From G963662905 sp963662905 (GTDB lineage: Bacteria > Bacteroidota > Bacteroidia > Bacteroidales > WRLA01): DNA of 64,000 nt. Where the stretch lies: positions 1,922,001 through 1,986,000 of the forward strand of contig CAXXFD010000003.1 of NCBI GenBank assembly GCA_963662905.2. Direction: 5' to 3'. Positions within the stretch are counted from its first letter, which is position 1. The number at the start of each line of letters is the position of its first letter. The position numbers were made by a program, and so were the translations under genes. This document shows positions 42,843 through 52,690 of the stretch, in pieces. Below the pieces are notes generated by a model, which was given only the letters and a program-made list of their open reading frames with translations, made no database searches and had not been told where the DNA came from.

Positions 42843-44471
42843 TTAATTTTTCAAAAATACCTGACGGACAATATCTTGATGGATATTTATCTCCAAAATA
42901 TAAGCACCTTTTCTCAATAAATTTGCTACACTTCTGATTGGGTTCCTGCCGGGATGGAGCAAATAATCATCCTGCGCCCAAACCTTTCTGCCTGTAAAAT
43001 CATAAATGCTGATTATGGCTTTTTCAGAATCAATCAGAGCTGCTTCCAGCCACAATTCGCGTCCAACAGGATTAGGCACAATTTGCACGGATTTCGAAGC
43101 CCGGTTTTCCGGTATTGTGCTTAAAAGCTGATCGGTTTCAAAATGGAGAAGGTTAAATTCATAATCCAGTGCATTTTCCAAAACTATCTCCTGAGCAACA
43201 ATCTGCAATTTATTGTGCGCATAATCCGGCAAAAGGCACATATCATATATTTCATGGGCATTGTAATTGCCCTCCGGCAAAGCTTGCTGATAGATTTTCT
43301 CAATTTGCCAGTTTCCGGAATTTTTAGTGGCATAGCGGATATTTCCCAGATTAAAATAGTTCATACCGGCATGAGATGATGCGATGTCCGTAAAAATTAC
43401 ATGCGGATGATCCTGATGGTCAAACAGCAAATGAGTTAATCCACCCGTATATCTTCGCCCATCAGTTCCGTAATAACCATCATCGCTTTCGCAAATCATT
43501 TCGCTTCTCCACTGATTATCAGACACCCTCCTGTGAAGCCAAAGTTTTGCATTCATTGCTGAACCTGTGGGCACACGGGCAATATAGGTGCAAGCCACCG
43601 CAGGATTTCCGGAATTATCGAGACATAAAGAGGGATACCAGCCCGCATCATCGCGGCCATTGGGATCGCAATCAGCTACTGTTTCCGTGATCCAGCTACC
43701 GCTTTTATTGGTCGCATAATGCAAAATACTTGCCGATCCGGCCATGGTATTGCCCAACTGTTCCCCATAAATAATATGCACATTCCCATCCTGATCCACA
43801 TCCAAATCCTGACGGTTCAACATTTTAGAGTATTCATCCAGAGTATAATACGTGTCATAAACACTGATCAATTCCTTTTGCCAAAAACCGGAAGCATTGG
43901 TCAGATAGACTAAATGCGCATCCCGAAAAGCATAGTAATAATCAGGCGAATCAGGATTGGAGGGTAAAATAAGCACCAGCAGGTGAAAGCTTCCATTCGG
44001 ATCCATATCAGCAGAGCATTCGTAGATAAACCTGCCTTCAGAAGCTTCAAAATCAATGATTTCTTCAATTTGCCACTGATCAGGGCCACGAAATGCATGA
44101 AAAATTTTCTGATGCGCTGAAGATGATTCACCATAAAAAATATGCGGCTTATTTTGTTTATCAAAAAGCAATACAGACAGTTCAAGATGCTTGCCGGAAA
44201 CGACCGTATCTAAAAGCTCTGTGCCCTCAGGGCTGATGGTTTTGTAGATCAAAAAACCCTCTCCTGACTGGATATCCGAATGATCAAAAAGAGCCATCCC
44301 AACATTTCCATGCTGATCAATTTGCGCCCAATCATTGCTTTGGCTTTCATTCAGTCCGTAGAAAATAGGTACAGGAGCTCCGCTTAAGCTCGTGGCTTTG
44401 CTTTGGCTCATAGCAAGCTGATGTACAAGAAATACAATAAGGAAGGCAATTAGTGTTTTAATAATTTTCAT
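42843..44471 (-). CDS. T9SS-exported beta-propeller protein
   Basis: A 542-residue secreted protein. A signal peptide (1-22) is followed by about six propeller-like blades, each with a D-x-x-G/N-x-P/V-H-I-x-Y pattern (for example 'DKQNKPHIFYGESS', 'DQDGNVHIIYGEQ', 'DHQDHPHVIFTDIAS'), then a T9SS type A sorting domain (about 465-542, starting 'VQIVPNPVGRELWLEA'). No catalytic residues are evident; such propellers often bind sugars or proteins. First gene of a leftward four-gene operon with the amidohydrolase 4 bp downstream. Confidence 0.82.
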   Translation of the reverse strand: MKIIKTLIAFLIVFLVHQLAMSQSKATSLSGAPVPIFYGLNESQSNDWAQIDQHGNVGMALFDHSDIQSGEGFLIYKTISPEGTELLDTVVSGKHLELSVLLFDKQNKPHIFYGESSSAHQKIFHAFRGPDQWQIEEIIDFEASEGRFIYECSADMDPNGSFHLLVLILPSNPDSPDYYYAFRDAHLVYLTNASGFWQKELISVYDTYYTLDEYSKMLNRQDLDVDQDGNVHIIYGEQLGNTMAGSASILHYATNKSGSWITETVADCDPNGRDDAGWYPSLCLDNSGNPAVACTYIARVPTGSAMNAKLWLHRRVSDNQWRSEMICESDDGYYGTDGRRYTGGLTHLLFDHQDHPHVIFTDIASSHAGMNYFNLGNIRYATKNSGNWQIEKIYQQALPEGNYNAHEIYDMCLLPDYAHNKLQIVAQEIVLENALDYEFNLLHFETDQLLSTIPENRASKSVQIVPNPVGRELWLEAALIDSEKAIISIYDFTGRKVWAQDDYLLHPGRNPIRSVANLLRKGAYILEINIHQDIVRQVFLKN

Positions 44472-44723
44472 GCTCAGGGATTTTTCATCAAAATAAATAA
44501 AGCACTGATTACAAACAAAATAAACTCGCCAATAGATAAGGAAAACAGCACGAACAAGCAGTTAAGCCGGCGGAATGAATTTTATGGCCATAATGCTGTC
44601 GTTCGTCGATTATGCACTGACAAACAACTCCATAGAAAACAAAAAACCACAAAGTTCCGGAATACAAAAAGCCGTCAATTAGAATTTCTTCGCGAAAAAC
44701 ACCCGCCAACAATTCCTTTTTGG

Positions 44724-44731
44724 TACTTTTG
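44724..44731 (+). promoter_or_regulatory. Candidate -7 element of panB
   Basis: TACTTTTG is an exact TAnnTTTG match 35 bases before the panB start codon. No -33 TTTG is seen at the expected spacing. The rest of the 294-bp gap upstream is featureless. Confidence 0.4.
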
Positions 44732-44765
44732 CTCTACAAAGCATTATGTACCTATATTTTTTATC

Positions 44766-45593
44766 ATGTCAACTTATTCTGATCCAAATCCGAATTACAA
44801 AAAGATAACAACCCATGTGCTTCAGGAAATGAAGCTGAAAGGCGAAAAAATAGCGATGCTTACGGCTTATGATTTTTCTATGGCCGGTTTGCTCGACGAG
44901 AGCGGCATTGATGTGATTCTTGTGGGCGATTCTGCCAGTAACGTAATGGCCGGGCATCGCACAACCCTGCCCATTACGCTCAACGATATGATTTATCACG
45001 CCAGCTCCGTGATGCGTGCCGTGAACCGCGCACTGGTGGTGGTTGACCTGCCTTTTGGTACGTATCAGGGTAATTCCAAGGAAGCCTTGAATTCTGCCAT
45101 ACGCATCATGAAAGAATCCGGTGCCAATGCCATCAAAATGGAAGGTGGCCGCGAAATTATCGAGTCGGTGCGCCGTATCCTCTCAGCCGGAATCCCGGTA
45201 ATGGGACATCTCGGCCTTACGCCACAGTCCATTCATAAATTTGGTACTTATGTGGTGCGTGCCACCGAAGATGATGAAGCAAAAAAACTGATCGAAGATG
45301 CGCATCTGCTGCAGGAAGCCGGCTGTTTTGGGCTGGTGCTCGAAAAAATCCCTGCACGTTTGGCCCGGGATGTTACCGAAAGCCTGAAAATTCCTGTAAT
45401 TGGTATCGGTGCAGGCGATCAGGTGGACGGACAGGTGCTTGTGCTACACGATATGCTCGGTATTACCCAAAAATTCTCGCCACGATTCCTGCGCCGCTAT
45501 CATAATTTGTCCGAAGAAATTAAAGGTTCCGTCAGGGCGTACATCAATGATGTAAAAACCCTTGACTTCCCCAATGAGCGCGAACAATACTAA
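44766..45593 (+). CDS. panB: 3-methyl-2-oxobutanoate hydroxymethyltransferase
   Basis: A 275-residue TIM-barrel enzyme that makes ketopantoate from alpha-ketoisovalerate and methylene-tetrahydrofolate, the first step of pantothenate synthesis. Signatures: 'IAMLTAYDFSMAGLLDESGI', VGDSASNVMAGH (metal-binding Asp), MKESGANAIKMEGG, 'MGHLGLTPQSIHKFG' and 'VIGIGAGDQVDGQVLVLHDMLG'. Length is normal. A pseudouridine synthase gene follows after 5 bp, so they are probably co-transcribed. panC and panD are not in view. Confidence 0.96.
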   Translation: MSTYSDPNPNYKKITTHVLQEMKLKGEKIAMLTAYDFSMAGLLDESGIDVILVGDSASNVMAGHRTTLPITLNDMIYHASSVMRAVNRALVVVDLPFGTYQGNSKEALNSAIRIMKESGANAIKMEGGREIIESVRRILSAGIPVMGHLGLTPQSIHKFGTYVVRATEDDEAKKLIEDAHLLQEAGCFGLVLEKIPARLARDVTESLKIPVIGIGAGDQVDGQVLVLHDMLGITQKFSPRFLRRYHNLSEEIKGSVRAYINDVKTLDFPNEREQY

Positions 45594-45598
45594 TTCCT

Positions 45599-46321
45599 AT
45601 GCCTTCAGGACAATTTGATTATCAAAAAATTGCCGAAAGGGTTTTGTATGAGGACAACCACATCCTGGTATTTAATAAAATGCCCGGCGAAATTGTTCAG
45701 GGCGATAAAACCGGCGACCGCCCATTGAGCGAAACCCTAAAACTTTACCTGAAACAGAAACACCAAAAACCCGGCAATGTTTTTCTCGGAGTGGTGCACC
45801 GCCTCGACCGCCCCGTAAGCGGTGCGCTGGTTTTTGCCAAAACATCCAAAGCACTTTCGCGCCTCAACGAAAGCCTGCGCAATCGCGAAATACATAAAAC
45901 CTACTGGGCCGTATGCGAGCAAAAGCCCCTTGTCGCCAAAGCCGAACTGACTGATTTCCTCAGGAAAAACGAAAAACAAAACAAATCATATGTCGTAGTG
46001 GCAGGAACGAAAGATGCGCTCAAAGCGATTTTATCCTATCAATTCCTGAAATCCTCCGACCGTTACCACCTGCTCGAAGTGGCGCTGCATACCGGCCGCC
46101 ACCATCAAATCCGGGTGCAACTGGCACATATGGGCTGCATCATCAAAGGCGATTTAAAATACGGCGCCCGCACCTCCAACCGCGACGCATCCATACATCT
46201 GCACGCCCGAAAACTAAGCTTCGAGCACCCCGTGCGTAAGGAAAAAATGTTTTTTAATGCTTCCGTTCCTGCCGGCGATCCCCTTTGGCAGTATTTTGAA
46301 AAAAATGCCCCCGGACAATAA
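45599..46321 (+). CDS. RluA-family RNA pseudouridine synthase
   Basis: A 240-residue pseudouridine synthase without an N-terminal S4 domain. The RluA catalytic motif HRLDRPVSG contains the nucleophile Asp70; 'TGRHHQIRVQLAHMG' is the second hallmark and 'GDLKYGA' the third. It modifies uridines in rRNA or tRNA; the target cannot be told from the sequence. It lies 5 bp after panB, an arrangement that seems a matter of convenience rather than pathway. Confidence 0.9.
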   Translation: MPSGQFDYQKIAERVLYEDNHILVFNKMPGEIVQGDKTGDRPLSETLKLYLKQKHQKPGNVFLGVVHRLDRPVSGALVFAKTSKALSRLNESLRNREIHKTYWAVCEQKPLVAKAELTDFLRKNEKQNKSYVVVAGTKDALKAILSYQFLKSSDRYHLLEVALHTGRHHQIRVQLAHMGCIIKGDLKYGARTSNRDASIHLHARKLSFEHPVRKEKMFFNASVPAGDPLWQYFEKNAPGQ

Positions 46322-46481
46322 TGCGCAAAGAAAACCGCCTTAGTGTATATTTCATCCTAAAAACCATAAAAACAACATTTTAAGAGCATACGGCATTTCA
46401 CGTCCCTATATAATGTCCAGCCAAACCTATGCGAAGCCCTAAAAATTCACATAAGTTTTACACATTTTTTTGTTAAAAAGA

Positions 46482-46512
46482 TTGATATTGTGCTTTCAAT
46501 TCCCTATTTTTG
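46482..46512 (+). promoter_or_regulatory. Promoter of the first T9SS/small-protein module
   Basis: TTG (46482-46484) and an exact -7 box TATTTTTG (46505-46512) are separated by 20 bases, which fits the Bacteroidota -33/-7 consensus very well. The start codon lies 43 bases downstream. Confidence 0.65.
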
Positions 46513-46554
46513 CATGGATAGTTTGATTTTAAGGTTTGTAAAAAATGTAATCAT

Positions 46555-49422
46555 ATGAAAAAGAAAGCTTTACCCTTCGCTTTAAGCCTACTGCTATTTG
46601 CTTTTCTTGCAGTGGGGAGTTATGGACAAAATCGTGATTTTAAATCTTCCTCGGGAGTGACAGGAATGTCGGATACTGAGTTGACGACCACAGCAGAATT
46701 TTACACCTCTGGGACAACAATTGATATCCCTTTTGACATTGATTATCAGGGAGATATTCTTAGTGGAGAAGTTATTACTGATGTTGAAATTTCATTTCCT
46801 GCTGAAATTAGTGTAAACAAAACCCCATGTTCTGCCCAAATTATTGATTCTGATGATGCAAGTTTTCACCTTGATAAAGGGGATTTTTTACAGTCAAAAG
46901 CTGTTTATACTGACTCAGATAACACTGGGGGTGTTGCTAATGTACATCCCTTTAATATCAATATCACCATTCCAGGAACATATACAGAGGCAGAAATGAC
47001 TATAAATTGGACAATAAAAGGTGATGGGTTTGATGACCTGACTGGAACCTTAAAACTCACACGGCAAAGTTCTGTGGACAACCCCTCTGATGTTATAGCT
47101 GAAACTGCCGGTATTTCATCTATAGATCTTTCCTGGACTAAAAATGGCGCGGGAGATGACGTAATGATTGCCTATAACACAGAAAATACATTCGGAATTC
47201 CGTCTGGTTCTTATGATATTGGAGATGAAATTGGCGATGGTGGAGAGGTTATTTACAATGGCTCAGGTACATCAAAAACACATAGTGGGCTGGCATCAGG
47301 GGAGAAATATTATTATAAGGTTTTTTCAGTAAACGGCGAGGCAAAAGCTATTGAATACAGTAATGGGGTGGAAGTCTCAGCAACGACTGCATTAAATGGA
47401 TCCATGACAGAAGGTTTTGAAGATGGAGGAGCAATGCCTGATGGCTGGACAGTAGAAACGGGTCCAAATGCTAATGCCTGGGAAGTTGCTGAATCTGCAA
47501 AGCATAGCGGCACATACGGTGTTGAGGTGACTCAAACTGATGCCAATCCAAAAAACACCTGGCTTTTCAGTCAGCCGGTTTATCTGCTTGCAGGCACGAC
47601 TTATATTCTGGATTTTTATTGTCGCTCAGGCTTAGATACTGAGACCCTGGATATTTTATATGGTTCAAATGCTTCAACCTCAATGACAACGGTTATTGAT
47701 GAAGATTACACAATTTCATCAACAAGCTGGACATTATTTCATAAAGGCTTTACTCCTGCAACAAATGGAGTTTACTATATAGGATTTCATGCGAAAAGTG
47801 CAGGTGACGCAAATTATATCGATATAGATGATATTAATTTAAGTATCGGTGATGCAGGAAAATGGCTTGGCACGGAAAGCGCTAGTTGGAGTGAACCCTT
47901 GAACTGGGATAACCTAACAGTACCCGATGCATCCACCAATGTGACAATATCTGATGTTACGGGCACTGGTGATTACCTGCCTGTTATTGCCGGAGATAAA
48001 GCAGCAGCTGTTTGCAACAACTTAACAATTGAACCCAAAGCAACGCTTACAGTACAAAATGGAGGAAGACTGACTGTTTCTGGTGATTTAATGCTGGAAT
48101 CAGAATTTGCTGTTGCTTCTTACCCTGCTGCTTTGGTTGATCAAACAGCAGATGGAGTTACAATAACAGGTTCGAAAACAGTGCAGATGGAAATCAGGGG
48201 TGCACCAGTAGGAGATAATGACCAATGGCATTTAATTAGTTCTCCTGTGTCTAGTTTTAACAGTAGTGATGTTTTCTGGAATTGTTTCTTAAGGACTTTT
48301 GACGAGAGTACCGGCGCATATGTTAATGTTGGGGAAGATCCTGCTGTAGATACCGACATGGAAGGATATGCTACGATGTATTATTATGGCACAGGCGCAC
48401 CAACAACGAAAATGTTGGAATTTACCGGATCCTTAAATACAGGAAACAAATCCATTACCTGTACAAAAACAGAAGGTCAAAGCGGATGGAACCTTGTGGG
48501 CAATCCTTACCCATCTGCAGTGGATTGGGATTTGGTTACAGGCGATAACTATCCCGGAGGACTGGATAATACGCTTTATGTGGTGGATGGAGCAAGTGTG
48601 AAGTCCTACAAACCAGACGGAGCACCTGTTGGTGATCCCTCCAATATTATTCCAGCGATGCAGGGCTTTTTCGTAAAGTGTATCACCAACAATACAGACC
48701 TGACTTTTAAAAATTCTTATCGTGTAAGCAATCAGGCGACTTTCCTGAAAAGCGATTTTGACATGCATAATGTACTGGCTTTTGTTGCTGAGAATGAAAC
48801 AGGTCTGAAGGATTATATGAATGTATATTTCAGAGAAAATGCAAGTCCGGGTTTTGATTATGATTGGGACATTACAAAGTTTTTCCATTGGAGCGAATTA
48901 AGCCCCCAGGTTTATGTGATTGAAGATGGAGCGTACTTCACCAATAATGCCTACGATAGTCAGAACAAACCCGAATCCGTTGAAATTGGTTTTTATTCCG
49001 GTACGGATGGTGCATATAAAATCGGCTTAAAAGGAACATCTGAGATTGACGATGATATTGCACTGCATTTATATGACAGAAAAGAAAATATCCATGTCGA
49101 TTTGAGGGAAATTGATCAATATGAATTCAATTATTCCGTAAATGACGATCCTGCCCGTTTCAAATTAATGCTGAATACAACAGGTATAGAAGATCAGGAT
49201 TATTTCCCCTTTAATGTATGGCTGAGCGGCAATCAACTGATGGTGAATACCGGAGATATGAAGGTAGAGCAAATTCGCCTCTATGATGTGAGCGGAAAAC
49301 TATTGAAAGATGTTTCCAATGCACAAAATCAAACGGCCATACAACTTCCTGCAGCCAAATCTGTTTATATTATACAGATGGTGACTTTGGAAGGCGTTTA
49401 CAGTAAGAAAATTGTTTATTAA
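46555..49422 (+). CDS. Large T9SS-type surface protein, module A
   Basis: A 955-residue exported protein. Order: signal peptide (1-24, ending SYGQ); a beta domain (about 30-175); a fibronectin-III-like domain (about 178-280); a jelly-roll like the cleaved-adhesin/MAM domains (about 285-438, 'TEGFEDGGAMPDGW'); a linker opening with 'GKWLGTESASWSEPLNWDN' and a short beta-helix; then a long C-terminal half with 'GWNLVGNPYPSAVDWD' and 'AMQGFFVKC'; and a T9SS-type sorting domain at the end ('QIRLYDVSGKLLKD'). No catalytic residues. Its C-terminal half is paralogous to the 950-residue protein of module B. A 20-bp gap separates it from the small protein gene. Probable adhesin or surface scaffold. 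Confidence 0.82.
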   Translation: MKKKALPFALSLLLFAFLAVGSYGQNRDFKSSSGVTGMSDTELTTTAEFYTSGTTIDIPFDIDYQGDILSGEVITDVEISFPAEISVNKTPCSAQIIDSDDASFHLDKGDFLQSKAVYTDSDNTGGVANVHPFNINITIPGTYTEAEMTINWTIKGDGFDDLTGTLKLTRQSSVDNPSDVIAETAGISSIDLSWTKNGAGDDVMIAYNTENTFGIPSGSYDIGDEIGDGGEVIYNGSGTSKTHSGLASGEKYYYKVFSVNGEAKAIEYSNGVEVSATTALNGSMTEGFEDGGAMPDGWTVETGPNANAWEVAESAKHSGTYGVEVTQTDANPKNTWLFSQPVYLLAGTTYILDFYCRSGLDTETLDILYGSNASTSMTTVIDEDYTISSTSWTLFHKGFTPATNGVYYIGFHAKSAGDANYIDIDDINLSIGDAGKWLGTESASWSEPLNWDNLTVPDASTNVTISDVTGTGDYLPVIAGDKAAAVCNNLTIEPKATLTVQNGGRLTVSGDLMLESEFAVASYPAALVDQTADGVTITGSKTVQMEIRGAPVGDNDQWHLISSPVSSFNSSDVFWNCFLRTFDESTGAYVNVGEDPAVDTDMEGYATMYYYGTGAPTTKMLEFTGSLNTGNKSITCTKTEGQSGWNLVGNPYPSAVDWDLVTGDNYPGGLDNTLYVVDGASVKSYKPDGAPVGDPSNIIPAMQGFFVKCITNNTDLTFKNSYRVSNQATFLKSDFDMHNVLAFVAENETGLKDYMNVYFRENASPGFDYDWDITKFFHWSELSPQVYVIEDGAYFTNNAYDSQNKPESVEIGFYSGTDGAYKIGLKGTSEIDDDIALHLYDRKENIHVDLREIDQYEFNYSVNDDPARFKLMLNTTGIEDQDYFPFNVWLSGNQLMVNTGDMKVEQIRLYDVSGKLLKDVSNAQNQTAIQLPAAKSVYIIQMVTLEGVYSKKIVY

Positions 49423-49442
49423 GGATTTAAAACACAAAGATC

Positions 49443-49685
49443 ATGAAAAATATAATAAAGTTTTTTAGCCTCACAGTATTTGCTTTTGTCCTGAGCCTCA
49501 GCCTGAACGCACAGGATCCTCCACATCCCAATGATGCAGGTGCCGGAGGAGGCACTGATCCGGCAAATGGCGGACCAATTGGCGGTGCAGCAAGTCTGGC
49601 CGGTGGCATTGGCTTATTGCTTGCAATGGGTGGAGCTTATGGTGCGCGCAAAGTGTATCAGGGCTGGAAAAAGTTGAATGATTAA
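49443..49685 (+). CDS. Small Gly/Pro-rich protein with C-terminal membrane segment, module A
   Basis: An 80-residue protein: signal peptide (1-23, ending LNAQ), a Pro/Gly/Asp-rich spacer (DPPHPNDAGAGGGTDP), then PIGGAAS leading into a hydrophobic Gly/Leu/Ala helix (about 49-66) and a basic end (ARKVYQGWKK). This tripartite tail resembles the PID-CTERM-type sorting segments described for short Bacteroidota proteins, with PIG in place of PID; that match is from memory and needs a model search. It lies 20 bp after the large T9SS protein and has a paralogue in module B. Function unknown. Confidence 0.75.
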   Translation: MKNIIKFFSLTVFAFVLSLSLNAQDPPHPNDAGAGGGTDPANGGPIGGAASLAGGIGLLLAMGGAYGARKVYQGWKKLND

Positions 49686-49708
49686 ACATTGTTTGTCTGA
49701 ACACCAAA

Positions 49709-49748
49709 AAGGAGAAGTCGTTGACTATGATGGCTTCTTCTTTTTTAT
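49709..49748 (+). terminator. Candidate terminator after module A
   Basis: AGAAG (49713-49717) pairs with CTTCT (49734-49738) in a loose hairpin followed by CTTTTTT. It would separate module A from module B, though the stem is short. Confidence 0.5.
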
Positions 49749-49787
49749 AGGGTTCTTGATAAAATTATATAAATTAATTTAGTTGAA

Positions 49788-52640
49788 ATGAAAAAAATAT
49801 GCTTAACCCTATTTGGGTTTTTATTTCACATTTATATGATTGCAGCAGTTGTTGTGAATACTGGTTCTCAAAATGTTACTGCCTCTACTGCAGAATTGTA
49901 TGCTGATTTTACCTTATCGGATGGTAGTTTTGTTAGTAATATCGCCTTTGAATACAGGAAAAAAGGAACTTCTACATATACATCATCATCAGGTTTCCCG
50001 GGAAGCTTGAATGATCCTGGAGGAAGATCAGGCATTACAGCTGGTGGCCTGGACGCCAGTACAACCTATGAATTCAGGGTTAAATATCGTGCTAATGGCT
50101 CTTTAATTTATACTTATTCATCCCTTTCTGAATTTATAACTCCAGCCTATGATCCTGCTGTAGTTACTACCTATGATGCAAGTAATATTGCAGGGACTAC
50201 TGCAGATCTGAACGCAGAAATTGAAGTCGGCAGTCAAACACCTTTACTTAACGTCCATTTTGAATGGGGAGATGAATCTGCAACAGTTGGAAATTATGAT
50301 AACTCTACGGCAAACCAAAATATTTCTGCCGATGATGTGCTTACAGAAGGTATTTCTTCATTAACAGTTGGAACGACATATTATTTTCGAATAGTTGCAA
50401 CTGATGAATCGAGTGGAACAGCTCTTCTTGTCTATGGTGATGAAAAATCATTTGTTGCTTCTGCAGTGCCTGCTATAACAGGTTTCAGTAATCATCTTAC
50501 TGATGAATTTGATATTGCCTGGTCATTTTCGGGAACAGCCTCTACCTATTATCTTGATATAGCAACGGATGCGGCTTTTACTAATATGCTTGCCGGTTAT
50601 AATAATCTAAATACTGGCAATGTTACCAGTTATAATGTTTCTGGTTGTACTGCCGGTACGGTGTACTATGCAAGATTGAGGGCTGGGCTAAACGGTGGAG
50701 GAACTACCGGAAACTCTGATTCAGACAATACGATTACCATTTGCGATGCGCCAACAGCCACTGCTGCGTCTGCAATCGGGGTTGCACAATTTACCGCCAA
50801 CTGGAACACACAAACAGGAGCTTCCAGCTACTTGCTGGATGTATCCCTGACCAATACCTTTGCAACATTTGTTGGTTCTTATGAGGATTATGAAGTAATT
50901 GGAGGAGCAAGCCTTAGTCAGATCGTTTCCGGTTTAAGCCCCAGTACTGATTATTATTACCGCTTAAGGGCAAAAAACTCCAGTGGAAACAGTGCTTACT
51001 CCAATATTATTGGTCCGGTAACGACTTTGGATGTGGATGAAGTAGAATGGGACGGAAGTGAAAGTACAGATTGGCATACAGCAGCTAATTGGGAGTATAA
51101 TACATTGCCATCTAGTACGATAGGAGCGATTATTCCTTCTGCACCAGCTAATCAGCCAAAAATCACTGCCAGTACATCATGTCAATATCTTACCATAGAA
51201 CCGGGCGCTTCTGTGATTATTGAAGGAAATAGGAAAAAGCTTACAATAGCTGATGGTGATCTCATAATTCAATCTAATTCAAGCAATACGGGTGAAATAG
51301 CAATAACAGGAGGGAGTAGTATCTCTTTTACTGATGGAGTTGCTAAATTTCAGCAATATATCCCGGGTAATCGTTGGAACTTTGTTACTGTTCCAATGAG
51401 CGGTATTACTTCGAATGATTTTTATTTGAATCATAATCCAGATGTTTATTTTTCCTATTATAATGAAGATCAAGGAGGGGGGTTTGGTGGAATAGCATAC
51501 TGTGAAGCATGCTGGTCCTACATAGAACCAACTAATGTTTCGATTAACATCAAGCAGGGCTATAAAATGTGGATTGCCGGGGCATCACAAACATTTGAAT
51601 TAAGTGGAAGTGACTTTATTAATGGTAATCAGTCCATTACATTAGCATCTAGTGGTAATTGGGAGGATGGTTATGGCTGGAATTTTGTCGGAAATCCATA
51701 TCCATCGCATATAGATTGGAAAAAAGCAAGTATATCAGCACTACAAAATGATGGTTATTATGCTTGGGATGGAGATCAGTACATTGCATATCAGGGTAAT
51801 TTAGGTATTAATGGCGCATCGCAATACATTCCTCCATTCCAAGGTTTTTTTGTTCGTACTGCAACAGATAATTCTAGCATTTCTTTTTCAAATTCAGCCA
51901 GAAATGTTGCTTCCTCAACTTTATATAAAGAGGATACAGTTAGTGTACCCGATTATATTCGTATTAGGATTAACGAAATAACTCATAAGGAATTAACAGA
52001 TGAACTAATTGTTCGCTTCCTCGAAAACGCAAACGAACAATACGATAAAATAGGCGATGCCTACAAAATGTACGGTAATTATGAAATTCCACAAATTTTC
52101 ACATATATAGAGGATGGAACAGAATTATCAATCAATGCGCTCCCTCCGGAAATGAAGGATAAAGCCATTGTGCCGCTTGGCATTTTTGTTGCCATGGATG
52201 GAACATTCCAATTTACTGCCACAGAAATGGAAAGCTTCCAGCATGAAATTCCAATCAAAGTGCGCGATTTGGAAACAGGAGATGTTTTTGATCTGACTGA
52301 AAATCCTGTTTTCGAAGTGGAACTGGATTCAGGATATTATTTAAATCGTTTTGAAATGCTTTTTGGAGAAAATACCAGCATCCCCGATCAACTTACTTTA
52401 AAAAATGATTTGATCAGGATCAATTCGGACAACCAATACATAAATATCGCTGTCTTAGGGGAAGATGTTCAGTTGCCTCTTACTGTGGAAGTTTTTGATG
52501 TTACCGGAAGGTTAATTAACAAAACCCTGGTGAACAAAACAGGCACAAGCCGCATTTATATGCAACATAATGTGAAAACCTGCGTAACAAGGCTTTCGGG
52601 CAACAACATTAACAAAGTTCAGAAGCTTATTATAAATTAA
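49788..52640 (+). CDS. Large T9SS-type surface protein, module B
   Basis: A 950-residue exported protein with signal peptide (about 1-20) and four fibronectin-III-like or related beta domains (about 21-420; for example 'GLDASTTYEFRVKYRANG' and 'GLSPSTDYYYRLRAKNSSGNS'). Then come 'EWDGSESTDWHTAANWEYN', a short beta-helix ('YLTIEPGASVIIEG'), the 'GWNFVGNPYPSHIDWKK' half shared with module A, and a C-terminal sorting-type domain ('EVFDVTGRLINKTL'). The last strand is less typical of T9SS type A domains, so the mode of export is less certain. It is followed 50 bp later by a small protein gene with its own -7 box. Confidence 0.8.
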   Translation: MKKICLTLFGFLFHIYMIAAVVVNTGSQNVTASTAELYADFTLSDGSFVSNIAFEYRKKGTSTYTSSSGFPGSLNDPGGRSGITAGGLDASTTYEFRVKYRANGSLIYTYSSLSEFITPAYDPAVVTTYDASNIAGTTADLNAEIEVGSQTPLLNVHFEWGDESATVGNYDNSTANQNISADDVLTEGISSLTVGTTYYFRIVATDESSGTALLVYGDEKSFVASAVPAITGFSNHLTDEFDIAWSFSGTASTYYLDIATDAAFTNMLAGYNNLNTGNVTSYNVSGCTAGTVYYARLRAGLNGGGTTGNSDSDNTITICDAPTATAASAIGVAQFTANWNTQTGASSYLLDVSLTNTFATFVGSYEDYEVIGGASLSQIVSGLSPSTDYYYRLRAKNSSGNSAYSNIIGPVTTLDVDEVEWDGSESTDWHTAANWEYNTLPSSTIGAIIPSAPANQPKITASTSCQYLTIEPGASVIIEGNRKKLTIADGDLIIQSNSSNTGEIAITGGSSISFTDGVAKFQQYIPGNRWNFVTVPMSGITSNDFYLNHNPDVYFSYYNEDQGGGFGGIAYCEACWSYIEPTNVSINIKQGYKMWIAGASQTFELSGSDFINGNQSITLASSGNWEDGYGWNFVGNPYPSHIDWKKASISALQNDGYYAWDGDQYIAYQGNLGINGASQYIPPFQGFFVRTATDNSSISFSNSARNVASSTLYKEDTVSVPDYIRIRINEITHKELTDELIVRFLENANEQYDKIGDAYKMYGNYEIPQIFTYIEDGTELSINALPPEMKDKAIVPLGIFVAMDGTFQFTATEMESFQHEIPIKVRDLETGDVFDLTENPVFEVELDSGYYLNRFEMLFGENTSIPDQLTLKNDLIRINSDNQYINIAVLGEDVQLPLTVEVFDVTGRLINKTLVNKTGTSRIYMQHNVKTCVTRLSGNNINKVQKLIIN

Positions 52641-52645
52641 AATCA

Positions 52646-52653
52646 TATCTTTG
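52646..52653 (+). promoter_or_regulatory. Candidate -7 element before the module B small protein
   Basis: TATCTTTG fits TAnnTTTG exactly and begins 45 bases before the start codon. It also forms the left arm of an imperfect hairpin with TTGCAAGATA just downstream. So the small protein may be made from a message of its own. Confidence 0.4.
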
Positions 52654-52690
52654 CAGCGTTTGCAAGATATAATTGAAAGAATTAAAATAG

